Shown here: positions 34,730 through 43,394 of the stretch, in pieces | How the letters are laid out: every line of letters starts with the position of its first letter | How positions within the stretch are numbered: position 1 is the stretch's first letter | DNA from: Vibrio artabrorum | GTDB taxonomy: Bacteria; Pseudomonadota; Gammaproteobacteria; Enterobacterales; Vibrionaceae | Assembly (NCBI RefSeq): GCF_024347295.1 | Contig: NZ_AP025458.1 | Coordinates: 1,550,001 to 1,614,000 of the forward strand | Length of the DNA: 64,000 nucleotides | Direction of reading: 5' to 3' | Notes under the pieces: model-generated | The model's database searches: none | What the model saw: the letters and a program-made list of their open reading frames with translations, nothing else | Told to the model about the DNA's origin: nothing | Program-made: the position numbers and the translations under genes

Positions 34730-35060
34730 CCTTTCTTATAATTCTCAGCCTGCTCTAGCACGCCTTTGTAAACATCATCGTTGGCAGCGACGGGTGGGAA
34801 GCCGTATTTGTGTAGCAGTAAGATTAAATCCACTTTCAATTTGGCTTTGATATCATCGCGCCCTGCGCAGTCGAGACGCTGATGAACTTTAAGAACACAA
34901 GGCTTAATACCACGTGTTTGTATTCAGATGACTCAACACTGTCACGCAGCTGATTAGCGGTATCCCAAAGGATCTCTTCAAAGCCTTTGGTCACTTTCTT
35001 AGCTTTTGAAGCGGGTTTAGCTTTTGAGGCGGGTTTCTTGTTAGCGGGTCCTTTTGCCAT
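34730..35060 (-). pseudogene. hsdM-hsdR deletion scar
   Basis: Read from 35060, the frame gives a typical type I methylase start: about 25 Ala/Lys-rich residues, then GFEEILWDTANQLRD and SSEYKHVVLSLVFLKF. Near 34875 the similarity switches, one frame over, to the end of a type I HsdR: RDDIKAKLKVDLILLLHKYG, FPPVAANDDVYKGVLEQAEN and a stop at 34730. Everything between the first ~60 codons of hsdM and the last ~55 codons of hsdR is gone. The original reading frame of the joined parts differs by one base. The active hsdRMS at 55.8-62.1 kb belongs to another subtype, since its HsdR does not end this way. Confidence 0.85.
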
Positions 35061-35088
35061 GTTGTTACTTACTCGAATAATGTGGGAC

Positions 35089-35119
35089 TTGGCTCTGAAC
35101 AGCAGAGCCAAAATTTTTT
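35089..35119 (+). terminator. Strong hairpin beside the hsdM scar
   Basis: TTGGCTCTG and CAGAGCCAA form a nine-base perfect stem with loop AACAG, followed on the plus strand by AATTTTTT. All genes around run on the minus strand, so it may be left over from an older arrangement or protect against antisense transcripts. Confidence 0.65.
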
Positions 35120-35184
35120 GCGTGGTATTGTAACGTAAATGCGACTTTTTACATTGATTAAGAGTTACTTATAATAAATAGCAA

Positions 35185-37173
35185 CTAAACTTGGGTAACT
35201 TCTCCCGTGATTTCAATATGTTTTTCAACGCTCACTGGAAACTCTTCAGTACTGAAAACGACTAACTTTTGTCCAGCTCTCGTCATTGCTACATAAAGTT
35301 TACGCATTGATTCTTGCAATACTTCTTCTCTTTCCGAATCACTCAACTCTAGATTCTTAGGCTGGTTAATTATTTGACCACAGCCAAGAACAAATACCGT
35401 ACCAGATTCCATACCCGTACAACTATTGATATTAAGTAGTCTAATTTTGCTTCCTACGTTATCCGCTAACTCTTTGGAGTTGTTGTAGTTAATGACCTTG
35501 TTTGAACCAATACGTTTTTCAATATCTTGCTTTAGTGTCCATTGATTATACTCTGAGCTGCATAAAACCATGATCTGATGAAGAGCGACGGTTCCCGACT
35601 GAACCAGTACTGCGAGTTCGTTCAGGAATCTTTTTTTCTCATCTTGAACGTTTCGGGAATATAGGATTTGAGGTTTGAGTCCTCTGGACATTTTTTCATA
35701 GTCAGGCTTCACGTAATCTTCAGGGCTTCCTTCGAGATCATCGAGTAGAGCGTTCGCAGCGACCATTATTTCATAAGTCGTTCTGTAAGAATGATTCAGA
35801 CGCTTAGTGCGCCCTCGAACATTCAAACCTACACTCTTCCAACTTAAACGGCTTTTTAAGAAACCTTGGTTAGGGTCAGCACAAATAAATAATTGTCCAC
35901 CCGGTGTCAATGAACGTTTAATTAACTGTAACCAAGATGGCGCGAAAAATTGAGCCTCATCTAGCAGTATGTGATCAAACTGTTCAAGTGGTTTGTCTGA
36001 TAACGCCACTTCCTTGATATATAGACTCGGTAGGTATTTCTTAACTGACGACAACTGAGCAGAAAAATCGATATACAACTGCCAAATATGTTCTCGCTGG
36101 CTTTTTTGTAGTGCAAACCCACGACCTTGTCGATCGAATTCCAAGTACTCTTCTTTGTCTTTAATTAAATAGTCATTGATGTACTCTAGCTCAGACCAAA
36201 TCTGCTCATCGGTTAACGATAGTTGCGTGTAAGCTTCATTTTTATCACTTAAAACGGTCTTCTTTTCTTCTTTCATGTGCACATCGCCAAATACTGGCGT
36301 AACACGTTGATAGCTTTTGCTGTACTGTTTTAATGCAAACGAGTGAAAGGTGGCAATTTCAAGGTTATCAGGTATACCTTTAAGCCAGGTTTCGAATCTG
36401 TATTTAATATCTTCTGTCACTGGTTTATTGTGTATCGCAAGAAGCACCTTTTTTTCAGGGTATTTCTTGCAATATAGAGCGGCACGATTAATCAAAATCA
36501 GAGTTTTTCCACTGCCCGCCACCCCATTTATCAACCTTACAGAAATGTCTTCTTGAGCTTCTTCTTCAGAATCGACAGACTCAACCATGTCTAGCCTTGT
36601 CGCCAATTCTTGATCGTAATCTAAAAAAAATGGGAGCAGCTTGGCGGTATTGTCAACGGAGGCTTTGCCTCGACGAGTACTACACTGTGCAGGAATAACC
36701 GACTCTGGAAAAAACGTTCGTTTGATTCGTGAATGCGAGTCGATAGTAAACTCGGTTAATGCTGCATGGATTAGCTGTTCACCACGCTCGATAAACGTTT
36801 TGTTCTCAATTATTTGTACATAATCAGAGAGCGAACTAATAACTTGGAGAGAACCGTCAACTTGGAAAGTACTTTCTTCTGCGAAAGTCATATTATCAAC
36901 GACTGCCAGATATTGGATAGGTTTTAAACCTAACTTCAACATCGAGTCATTAAACTTCATCAATTTAAAAAGGCTCATACTATCTGGTATCTCTGAATGA
37001 ACCCCAACAAAAACCCAACTATTGCAAGGCCCCTCAATAATACAAGGAGCGACTTGTAAAGCATCTAACAATGATTCACGAATAAAAAATTCATCATTGA
37101 GTTTATTGAATACTTTTTTGAAATGACGTCGATGCTTGCGGTCTAAGCCTGTAATTGTATCTATATGTGCCAT
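35185..37173 (-). CDS. SF1 (UvrD/Rep-like) helicase with unknown N-terminal domain
   Basis: The 662-aa protein has ~190 N-terminal residues that I do not recognise. A superfamily-1 helicase core follows: Walker A NGVAGSGKTLILINRAA (about 219), motif II ILLDEAQFFAPSW (about 404), motif III FICADPNQGFLKSR, and motif VI LYVAMTRAGQKLVVFS at the C-terminus. Its place in a defence island and one-base overlap with the next helicase gene suggest that the two proteins act together. Helicases of this type supply the second subunit in systems such as Gabija, but no nuclease of that kind is next to it. Function in defence is inference. Confidence 0.75.
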   Translation of the reverse strand: MAHIDTITGLDRKHRRHFKKVFNKLNDEFFIRESLLDALQVAPCIIEGPCNSWVFVGVHSEIPDSMSLFKLMKFNDSMLKLGLKPIQYLAVVDNMTFAEESTFQVDGSLQVISSLSDYVQIIENKTFIERGEQLIHAALTEFTIDSHSRIKRTFFPESVIPAQCSTRRGKASVDNTAKLLPFFLDYDQELATRLDMVESVDSEEEAQEDISVRLINGVAGSGKTLILINRAALYCKKYPEKKVLLAIHNKPVTEDIKYRFETWLKGIPDNLEIATFHSFALKQYSKSYQRVTPVFGDVHMKEEKKTVLSDKNEAYTQLSLTDEQIWSELEYINDYLIKDKEEYLEFDRQGRGFALQKSQREHIWQLYIDFSAQLSSVKKYLPSLYIKEVALSDKPLEQFDHILLDEAQFFAPSWLQLIKRSLTPGGQLFICADPNQGFLKSRLSWKSVGLNVRGRTKRLNHSYRTTYEIMVAANALLDDLEGSPEDYVKPDYEKMSRGLKPQILYSRNVQDEKKRFLNELAVLVQSGTVALHQIMVLCSSEYNQWTLKQDIEKRIGSNKVINYNNSKELADNVGSKIRLLNINSCTGMESGTVFVLGCGQIINQPKNLELSDSEREEVLQESMRKLYVAMTRAGQKLVVFSTEEFPVSVEKHIEITGEVTQV

Positions 37174-38903
37174 TAATCTACTTCCACTTTATAACAGTGA
37201 CGAACCAGAGATTTATAATCTTCAATGTTTTTCCGCACCTTAAGATCATCCACCTGTTGCAGCATGTCTTCTGGAATTTCGGGGCCGACAATAACCAACT
37301 TAGTCTGAGGTCTAGTAATCGCGACATTGAGACGTTCCGCTTGGAAAAAGAATTCAGCGATAGCGCTAATATATTGCGGATCTGATGAGCAAAATGAAAC
37401 TATAATCATTTCCCGCTCTTGGCCTTGCATCCTTTCCACGGTATCCGTTACCACTAATTTTGAGCCAAATATCCCTAACTTATCCTGAAGGCAAGACTTT
37501 AAAGCTTTAGCATGACTCCGGAACGGTGTAACAACACCTATCTCTTCAGCAGATAAACCCGCTTCAACAGCAGCGGTTATCACATCGGCCACTAACGCGG
37601 CTTCTTTTCTATTTACGCTTCGGGCATTGACCCCTGGAGTTTTAACAAATACAGATGGTCGATCGTGAGAAAGGATATCGGAATACTTGTGAGGTTTTTT
37701 AGGTAGAGAAAATAGTGACAGCGATGGTAGTCTTTTCGATTCCAATTCGCCCCCGTAATAACAGTTACTAGGCCATTCAGTTAGGGCTGGAGACATGCGA
37801 TAAGTTTGGCTTAACAATACCGAAACCTTTTCATTGCCAAGAATCATCTTAGAGAAAGCCGAACTGTCCTCAAGAACGGATTGAGAAAGTATCACAGGAG
37901 GAAGCTGCTTATGATCCCCAACGAATACAAATCGACACCCTTTTCTCATTGCCATTAACGCTAATGGAACGGTAATTTGGCTAGCTTCGTCAAAAATGAT
38001 GGTGTCAAATGTAAAGCTTTCAAGCCGCTCACTACAGGTAGCAAATGGTGTTGCACCAATCACATACCCAGAATCCGGTATATCTTGCCATTTTGACGCG
38101 TATTCAAAATGCTGAACCTTATCACTCAGTGATTTCTTACCTCCACTCGAACAAATTTTTGCAACAGGAACCCCTTCCTCTACAATTTTGTTGAGTGCAT
38201 TATTGATCGCCATGTGGGTATGAGAAGTCATGAAAACTCTCTGCCCTGCCTCTACAAGAAGCTTGGCGATAATACTAATAACTTTTGTTTTACCGGTTCC
38301 GGGAGGACCTTGAATACACGCTAAGTATTTAGATGCGACACCAATCCCAACCGCTTCACTCTGTTTTTCATTTAACCCTCGAGATTCGGCATAATCCGCA
38401 GCGTCATCAAAGTCTTCGTCATAAATCGTTTCCGTATTCAAATGTCCGGAAAGCATAGGCAGCAAAACGTCTCTACCGACTTTCGATATTGCTACATCAG
38501 CCAAAGCTTTATCATAAAACGATTTTAAGTCCATGCCTGAGGGGTCGGCATAACAGCCTTCACTTAGTTGTGGAAGTAAGCTTTGATCTACTTTGAGTTT
38601 GAGCAGCCACTCTCCATCGTTTTCAGCTTCAATAGCTACTTGGTCAAATACTTTATAGTTACTTGGTTCACCAAGGTGCAAACAAATCATGTCGCCTTCT
38701 CTAAAGCGTGATTCGTTACCACCTAGTACGACTTCCAGATGATTAGAACCGGAACATCTTACTGACTCTATTTGTTGAGTTTCGCCTTTTAATAATTTTT
38801 CTTTTAAAGGCTTCTTCCAAGTTTCTAGAAGTTTTTCCATGTTAGCTTCATGCTCTGCATACACAAAAGCTTGCAGTTCTTTTAATACTGGTGTGAGTTC
38901 CAT
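37173..38903 (-). CDS. SF1 helicase of the Upf1/Dna2 type
   Basis: The 576-aa protein has an N-terminal ~165-residue region with a small beta-rich part. The Upf1-like helicase core contains IQGPPGTGKTKVISIIAKLL (about 199), TSHTHMAINNAL, IIFDEASQITVPLALMAM (about 305), FVGDHKQLPPV, and VERMQGQEREMIIVSFC with ERLNVAITRPQTKLVIVG near the end. All core motifs are present, so it is probably active on DNA or RNA. It is short for the family, without extra nuclease domains. Its stop overlaps the start of the UvrD-like gene (TAATG), making a two-helicase operon. ATG 38903 has no strong ribosome site. Confidence 0.78.
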   Translation of the reverse strand: MELTPVLKELQAFVYAEHEANMEKLLETWKKPLKEKLLKGETQQIESVRCSGSNHLEVVLGGNESRFREGDMICLHLGEPSNYKVFDQVAIEAENDGEWLLKLKVDQSLLPQLSEGCYADPSGMDLKSFYDKALADVAISKVGRDVLLPMLSGHLNTETIYDEDFDDAADYAESRGLNEKQSEAVGIGVASKYLACIQGPPGTGKTKVISIIAKLLVEAGQRVFMTSHTHMAINNALNKIVEEGVPVAKICSSGGKKSLSDKVQHFEYASKWQDIPDSGYVIGATPFATCSERLESFTFDTIIFDEASQITVPLALMAMRKGCRFVFVGDHKQLPPVILSQSVLEDSSAFSKMILGNEKVSVLLSQTYRMSPALTEWPSNCYYGGELESKRLPSLSLFSLPKKPHKYSDILSHDRPSVFVKTPGVNARSVNRKEAALVADVITAAVEAGLSAEEIGVVTPFRSHAKALKSCLQDKLGIFGSKLVVTDTVERMQGQEREMIIVSFCSSDPQYISAIAEFFFQAERLNVAITRPQTKLVIVGPEIPEDMLQQVDDLKVRKNIEDYKSLVRHCYKVEVD

Positions 38904-39409
38904 AACTGGCTTACCAACGTGAATTTGTACTCAAAAATGAGCATACTCATCAATACGAATAACCCAACCTTATTTTTTGAACGGTTATCACGTCAACTAC
39001 ACATTCGCTAAACTGTTAATTACATCGATCATTTGACATAGATCACCGCTTAGGTTGACTGCATTTAACCGGATCATGGTCGTTTTACAACATGCGATGG
39101 GATTGCTTGGAACAAGGAAAAGTCTAAGAGCCTGATAAAGCAAGGAATTACAGGCACAAAAAAGCCCACACTAGGTGGGCTCTTTCGTATAATGTGGTCG
39201 CTACTGGACTCTACTATCCACCCTATCTAATTGATTGAATTAAACATTATAAAAATAGAGTTTTAAGATGTTACTTCCGGTGTTACTTAAGAGGAAACTG
39301 ACATTAAGAGTTCGCTTTAACCAATATATTACCACGAGACGACCATAAAATATCTTCTCACAAAGTATATTCGTTAAATATCCACCATATACGCAATTAC
39401 TGAATTCAG
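38904..39409. other. 506-bp gap before the two-helicase operon
   Basis: ATGAG-CATA-CTCAT at 38937-38950 is a small inverted repeat near the helicase promoter region. On the plus strand, 39043-39135 reads as about 30 open codons ending in a stop; it has the look of the end of a broken gene but I cannot name it. A minus-strand terminator lies at 39158-39181. The palindrome ACTGAATTCAGT (39399-39410) touches the stop of the HEPN gene. Confidence 0.45.
39158..39181 (-). terminator. Rho-independent terminator of the HEPN operon
   Basis: On the minus strand AGCCCAC pairs with GTGGGCT around CTAGT and is followed by six T. It lies 230 bases after the HEPN stop and would end the ravA-like/viaA-like/HEPN transcript. 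Confidence 0.75.
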
Positions 39410-39943
39410 TTAGTCGCTTATCGCCTTATCTGTCGCTTCCACTAAGCTTTTAAAGAACTTAATGCATTTATCCGCTTCAGGTTTGCTGATTAAATGAGAG
39501 CTTTGCTTATCCGTAACAGAACGATGAACAGCGTCTCCACGTTTTTTAATCCATTCGTTCAACTTAGCTCTGGTTCGCTCTTGATCTTCATAACCAGGCC
39601 ACGACCAAGAACCGGTCACATCAATACCAAGAAAACGTTCAAAAATATCTTTTGTTTTTTTGCTATTCGGCGTATGAAAGAACTTTAGTTCTTTTTCCAA
39701 TGAATTACTGATGAAGTGACCTATCTGAGAGCCTTGAAGTACCTTTGTCTGCAATGCAACTTCCTCACTAACCTTGTCTTCCACATAAGTTTCCCATGCG
39801 GTTAAAGACATTATCAGCGCAGCACGCTTTAATTCTTCAGGGTCACGTCCCAAATCTGGAATACTCTTCATGTGTTCATATGCTTCTAAAATCCTTTCAG
39901 CGTCTTGAATAGACACATCGAAGATATTTCTTGCTTGGTACAT
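39410..39943 (-). CDS. HEPN-domain protein (putative ribonuclease)
   Basis: The 177-aa all-helical protein resembles the RiboL-PSP-HEPN family. A helix with ELKRAALIMSLTAWETYVED is followed by the catalytic Rx4H motif in WIKKRGDAVHRSV (Arg135, His140), with a polar residue (Asp137) next to the arginine as usual in active HEPN RNases. HEPN proteins cut tRNA, mRNA or rRNA when a partner releases or activates them and often cause dormancy or death of infected cells. It is 18 bases after the ViaA-like gene with AAGGATT before the ATG, so it belongs to the same operon. The RNA target is unknown. Confidence 0.72.
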   Translation of the reverse strand: MYQARNIFDVSIQDAERILEAYEHMKSIPDLGRDPEELKRAALIMSLTAWETYVEDKVSEEVALQTKVLQGSQIGHFISNSLEKELKFFHTPNSKKTKDIFERFLGIDVTGSWSWPGYEDQERTRAKLNEWIKKRGDAVHRSVTDKQSSHLISKPEADKCIKFFKSLVEATDKAISD

Positions 39944-39961
39944 AACAATCCTTAATTTTTA

Positions 39962-41509
39962 CTAACGTCTTAAGTCAGTCCACTCTGAAAAGTAATGAAT
40001 GGGTTCACAAATTTTGTTCATTGATGCGTAGTGAGAGTTACCTATTTGAATACCGTGAACCTGTAACCCATGATTTTTCCTTCGGTTGCTAATTTTTCTA
40101 CTTAATCCCGGAGACACTGGAAATTCGCCATCACTCACTAGCAAGATATCGGCTTTATACCACTCTTCCGAATCACATTTTTGCAGAGCTTTATTAAGAG
40201 GCTCGTCGACATCAGTGCCACCACTAAAGGACATGGTTAAAAAGTTAAGTAAGTCATTAAAGCCTGAAGCATCCAATGTTAGGTCAAGCTCACTGACTTC
40301 TCCCTTGCTACCAAACAAATAAACGTAGCAGCGACGCTTTTCCTTATATGCGACCTTTAGACATTCCAAAACACTGGCTTTGGCAATATTTTCTGGCAAC
40401 CCAGCCATAGAGCCCGATGTATCCAAGCAGATCACCATCGGACCTCGGTTCTTATTACTTTTATTGCCCTGCTTTTCACTTATACTCTCTTGCTCTATTA
40501 ACTCTTCTGTTTCCAGGTTCTCAGTCCCTTCCACTGAGTAAGAAAGTAAAGCATGCTCAGCGCGCTTGGCATGCCAGAGTTTTTTGAGTATAGGATTAGT
40601 TAACAGTGAAGCTTCTTGGGGCAACATTCTAGAGATCGAATCTGATCGAGTAATGCCTTTAGTTTCCATAGGGACGAGAGGTGTTACTACATGCTTCTCA
40701 TGTCTAGTAGCAACACTCATTTTGATCACTATTTCTTCAAGAACTGAGCCATCTGCTTGCTCATCACGCCCTAAGTCTCGAATCAAGCTTTGCAACTTGG
40801 GAAGTTTTTTTACAAGCTTGTTCAACCGAACAATATCGAGCCAACCATGGCTTTGGAAAACGCCTTTTGATAAGTCAAAACCTAACCCTGTAATTAAACC
40901 TAGCTCCGTAAATACTTCTTCTAGCTCAGACCATACCGCCAGTCTTTCTTGCCATACATCAGGCAAGATCCCGATACCTTCCTCACTAGATAGCAACTGC
41001 TGCCAGGTTTCTTCTGAAGCAGTTGCGGCAATTCTTGCTCGCTGTGCGTTGGTTAGAGAAAGAGGTTTAGCTTGCTTGCGCTTGTTCTTTTTCTTCTCTA
41101 AAGCTTGCTTGATTTGATTTAAAGCTTCTTCTTCCAACTGCTTAATCAGACCAGTAACTAACGGCGATGCTTTAGATTGAAGCTTATCTATCGTAGTTAG
41201 AATGTCAGAAAGCAGCGCATCCGTGACCTCTTCATTCTTTGCACAGTATCGACTTAATCCAGTTTCTTCTATCACTTTACTGATTGCATCTGTCAGTGAC
41301 TGAGGGGCTAAGGGATTTAAACTAGTCGGACTCCCCCCCACAAGAAGTTCATTTCTGGAATTAACTAGGGACTCGCACCGTTCTACTAATTCACCATTAG
41401 TACTTGTAATTACAGCGGGAAGAAACTTCTCCGGCACGTTATCGAGGCATGTAAATTGACTATCCAAGTTGAATAACGGAGATTGAACCTGATATGACTC
41501 GCTAATCAC
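39962..41509 (-). CDS. ViaA-like VWA-domain protein
   Basis: The 515-aa protein has a ~350-residue helical N-terminal part with a basic Lys/Arg-rich stretch near 135-150. A C-terminal von Willebrand A domain has the metal-binding MIDAS motif in ICLDTSGSMAG (about 361-371), the Thr in SGGTDVDEPL and the Asp in LLVSDGEFP. The layout and the MIDAS context match ViaA, the partner of the MoxR ATPase RavA in E. coli, where the pair affects respiratory enzymes and aminoglycoside uptake. Here it is encoded directly after a RavA-like ATPase and before a HEPN protein. It starts with GTG 41509 (AGGAG six bases upstream) and overlaps the ATPase stop by eight bases. Confidence 0.8.
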   Translation of the reverse strand: MISESYQVQSPLFNLDSQFTCLDNVPEKFLPAVITSTNGELVERCESLVNSRNELLVGGSPTSLNPLAPQSLTDAISKVIEETGLSRYCAKNEEVTDALLSDILTTIDKLQSKASPLVTGLIKQLEEEALNQIKQALEKKKNKRKQAKPLSLTNAQRARIAATASEETWQQLLSSEEGIGILPDVWQERLAVWSELEEVFTELGLITGLGFDLSKGVFQSHGWLDIVRLNKLVKKLPKLQSLIRDLGRDEQADGSVLEEIVIKMSVATRHEKHVVTPLVPMETKGITRSDSISRMLPQEASLLTNPILKKLWHAKRAEHALLSYSVEGTENLETEELIEQESISEKQGNKSNKNRGPMVICLDTSGSMAGLPENIAKASVLECLKVAYKEKRRCYVYLFGSKGEVSELDLTLDASGFNDLLNFLTMSFSGGTDVDEPLNKALQKCDSEEWYKADILLVSDGEFPVSPGLSRKISNRRKNHGLQVHGIQIGNSHYASMNKICEPIHYFSEWTDLRR

Positions 41510-43025
41510 ACAATTCTCCTTCGATTACGTCACTATTACTTGGATCTAGAATTAAAGTTGGGGATTCTTCTAGAGGAAGGTTTTTAAAATCTGATTCCAA
41601 CGAAGCAACCCTTTTAAGTAATTTATCACCCTCTTTTATAGACGCTTGAAGAGCATTGGTAACTTCAGACAATAAGCTTTTTTCTAGCCAGAGGTGTTTA
41701 TCAAAGTAGCCAGAGACTTCTGATAGCTCTTTGTTCACATGATTGTAATTGGATTCTACACTACTTCTTAGACTTTGGATTTCTCTAACTCGCCCTTCAA
41801 TATGAGCTTTGGAAAAAGAGCTATTCAGGGGTATTGAAGTATTTTTGACCGCCTCCATGATTGGCTCATTCTTCTGTGAGCCAGAGAAATGTCGATTTTG
41901 TTCTGTTGTCTCATCTCCGTAACGATCTGTATAAAGTAACTTACCGCGATAATCTTTTTTATGGTATTTACTCACCTCTTTCGTTGTTTCTTCTCCATCT
42001 CTGTCGAGGTATAAGGGGCGACCTTTCGCATCTTGTTTATGCGTTTTTTGATCTTCTTTAAGCTTACCTTCCCAAGCCTTTATCACTTTTATTAGTCGTG
42101 AAGGCGGTTCTTTTCCATCAACTGTCACCAAGCGCTTATAAAGGTCCTGAAGACCTTCAAACTGTTCAGGTTGTTCCCATAAGCAATGAGGAAGAATCCA
42201 CGCGTCGTAGATACTCGTTTCGTTATAACCGGAGGTTAAAGCTGATACTTTCATCAACTTCACCAATTTACGCCAACGACGATCAGATACGTAAATCTCT
42301 TGTGCGGTTAAGTAATGTCGAAACTCTTTGCAAGCTTCTAATGTCGCGGGAGTTATAACTACTTTCTCGGCGAGATGCTGTACCTCATTTAAATCTTCTA
42401 TTTTCAAACGGATATTGAGCTCTGGATCAAAACCCACTAATGCACCGCACAATAGTTTGTCAAATGAATCATTAGACACAGGTGACACGTAAGAGCGCAG
42501 AATAAATCTATCGTACAGTGCACTTAGTTCCTGACCATCAGGTAGTTCATTACTCGCTGCAACCACAGATACTAAGGGAACATCAACTCTTCGATTTCCA
42601 TTGTCGAACTGGCGTTCATTCAGCAACGTCAAAAGACTATTTAATATCGCACTATTGGCTTTGAATATTTCATCAATAAACGCAACGGATGCTTCTGGTA
42701 AATATCCACTAGTTAACCTGTTGTATCGGTCTTCTTCTAACGATTTAATCGAAAGAGGGCCAAATAACTCTTCAGGTACAGAAAAACGTGTCACTAGACG
42801 CTCGAAGTAATTGGCTTCAACAAACGCACTCTTCAGGCGTTTCGCTAATTCACTCTTTGCTGTACCGGGAGGCCCTATCAACAATACATGCTCCCCTGAC
42901 AAAGCAGCAAGCATCATGAGCTTTACTTGATGCTCTCTTTCTAATAAACCGCTATTCATTTGAGCCATTAGTGTTTGTATTTTTTCTTTTCTATTTGGAT
43001 TAACTGCACTTACCAACGTTGTCAT
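41502..43025 (-). CDS. RavA-like MoxR AAA+ ATPase
   Basis: The 507-aa protein has a MoxR AAA+ core (about 1-300) very like E. coli RavA. Key segments are LLAALSGEHVLLIGPPGTAKSELA-type Walker A (50-58), RFSVPEELFGPLSIKSLEE, RYNRLTSGYLPEA, Walker B FIDEIFKANSAILNSLL, and AASNELPDGQELSALYDRF. An arm with YVSDRRWRKLVKLMKVSAL follows. The C-terminal third differs: a doubled ~22-residue unit (G-x-x-LY-x-DR-x-G-x-ETT, near 335-347 and 361-374) precedes a coiled coil, where RavA has its triple-helix/LARA region. It probably remodels a target with the ViaA-like protein and might gate the HEPN RNase. RBS AAGGAG before ATG 43025. First gene of its operon. Confidence 0.82.
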   Translation of the reverse strand: MTTLVSAVNPNRKEKIQTLMAQMNSGLLEREHQVKLMMLAALSGEHVLLIGPPGTAKSELAKRLKSAFVEANYFERLVTRFSVPEELFGPLSIKSLEEDRYNRLTSGYLPEASVAFIDEIFKANSAILNSLLTLLNERQFDNGNRRVDVPLVSVVAASNELPDGQELSALYDRFILRSYVSPVSNDSFDKLLCGALVGFDPELNIRLKIEDLNEVQHLAEKVVITPATLEACKEFRHYLTAQEIYVSDRRWRKLVKLMKVSALTSGYNETSIYDAWILPHCLWEQPEQFEGLQDLYKRLVTVDGKEPPSRLIKVIKAWEGKLKEDQKTHKQDAKGRPLYLDRDGEETTKEVSKYHKKDYRGKLLYTDRYGDETTEQNRHFSGSQKNEPIMEAVKNTSIPLNSSFSKAHIEGRVREIQSLRSSVESNYNHVNKELSEVSGYFDKHLWLEKSLLSEVTNALQASIKEGDKLLKRVASLESDFKNLPLEESPTLILDPSNSDVIEGELCD

Positions 43026-43337
43026 AACTGACTCCTTCTTATTTAGTTTTCATGCCAAGAGAAACGCATAATTTCTCATTCAGGAAATCACATTCGTAGT
43101 TCTTCTTATGCGCGTTCTTAACGAGCATTTCTGTGTACCCGACGAGTAAAGCATTGAGTTGTTATTGTTCTTTTCTCGCTCCCGCCTTCAATGACGTACA
43201 ACTATAATGGCATCAACAAACATGCCAACGCTAACACTATGATTTCATTGAATCTAAGTGGAAAATCACAAATCTTTGTAGTAAATAAATTTATAATTCG
43301 TAAAAATAATTACCTAATCATTGATTTGTTTTGGGTA

Positions 43338-43371
43338 TAAAAAAAACCGCCAGGTACAAGTACCTAACGGC
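43338..43371 (-). terminator. Rho-independent terminator after the PLD-like gene
   Basis: On the minus strand a stem built from CCG..AGGTAC and GTACCT..CGG is followed by eight T. It ends the Druantia-AAA-PLD transcript. The remaining ~310 bases to 43025 must carry the promoter of the ravA-like operon; no other feature was seen in 43026-43394. Confidence 0.85.
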
Positions 43372-43394
43372 TGAGGAGTTAATCTACTAGTGAG

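Noticed and set aside
35089..35119. Terminator for the two-helicase operon
   Set aside because: The T-run is on the plus strand, the wrong side for the minus-strand helicase transcript.
39043..39140. Possible transposase or other gene end on the plus strand
   Set aside because: About 30 codons (…LTAFNRIMVVLQHAMG…) read well, but I cannot place them in a family; too short to call.
41502..43025. Taking the MoxR/VWA pair as the housekeeping ravA-viaA
   Set aside because: The AAA core is RavA-like, but the C-terminal third, the HEPN partner and the island setting differ from the E. coli operon.
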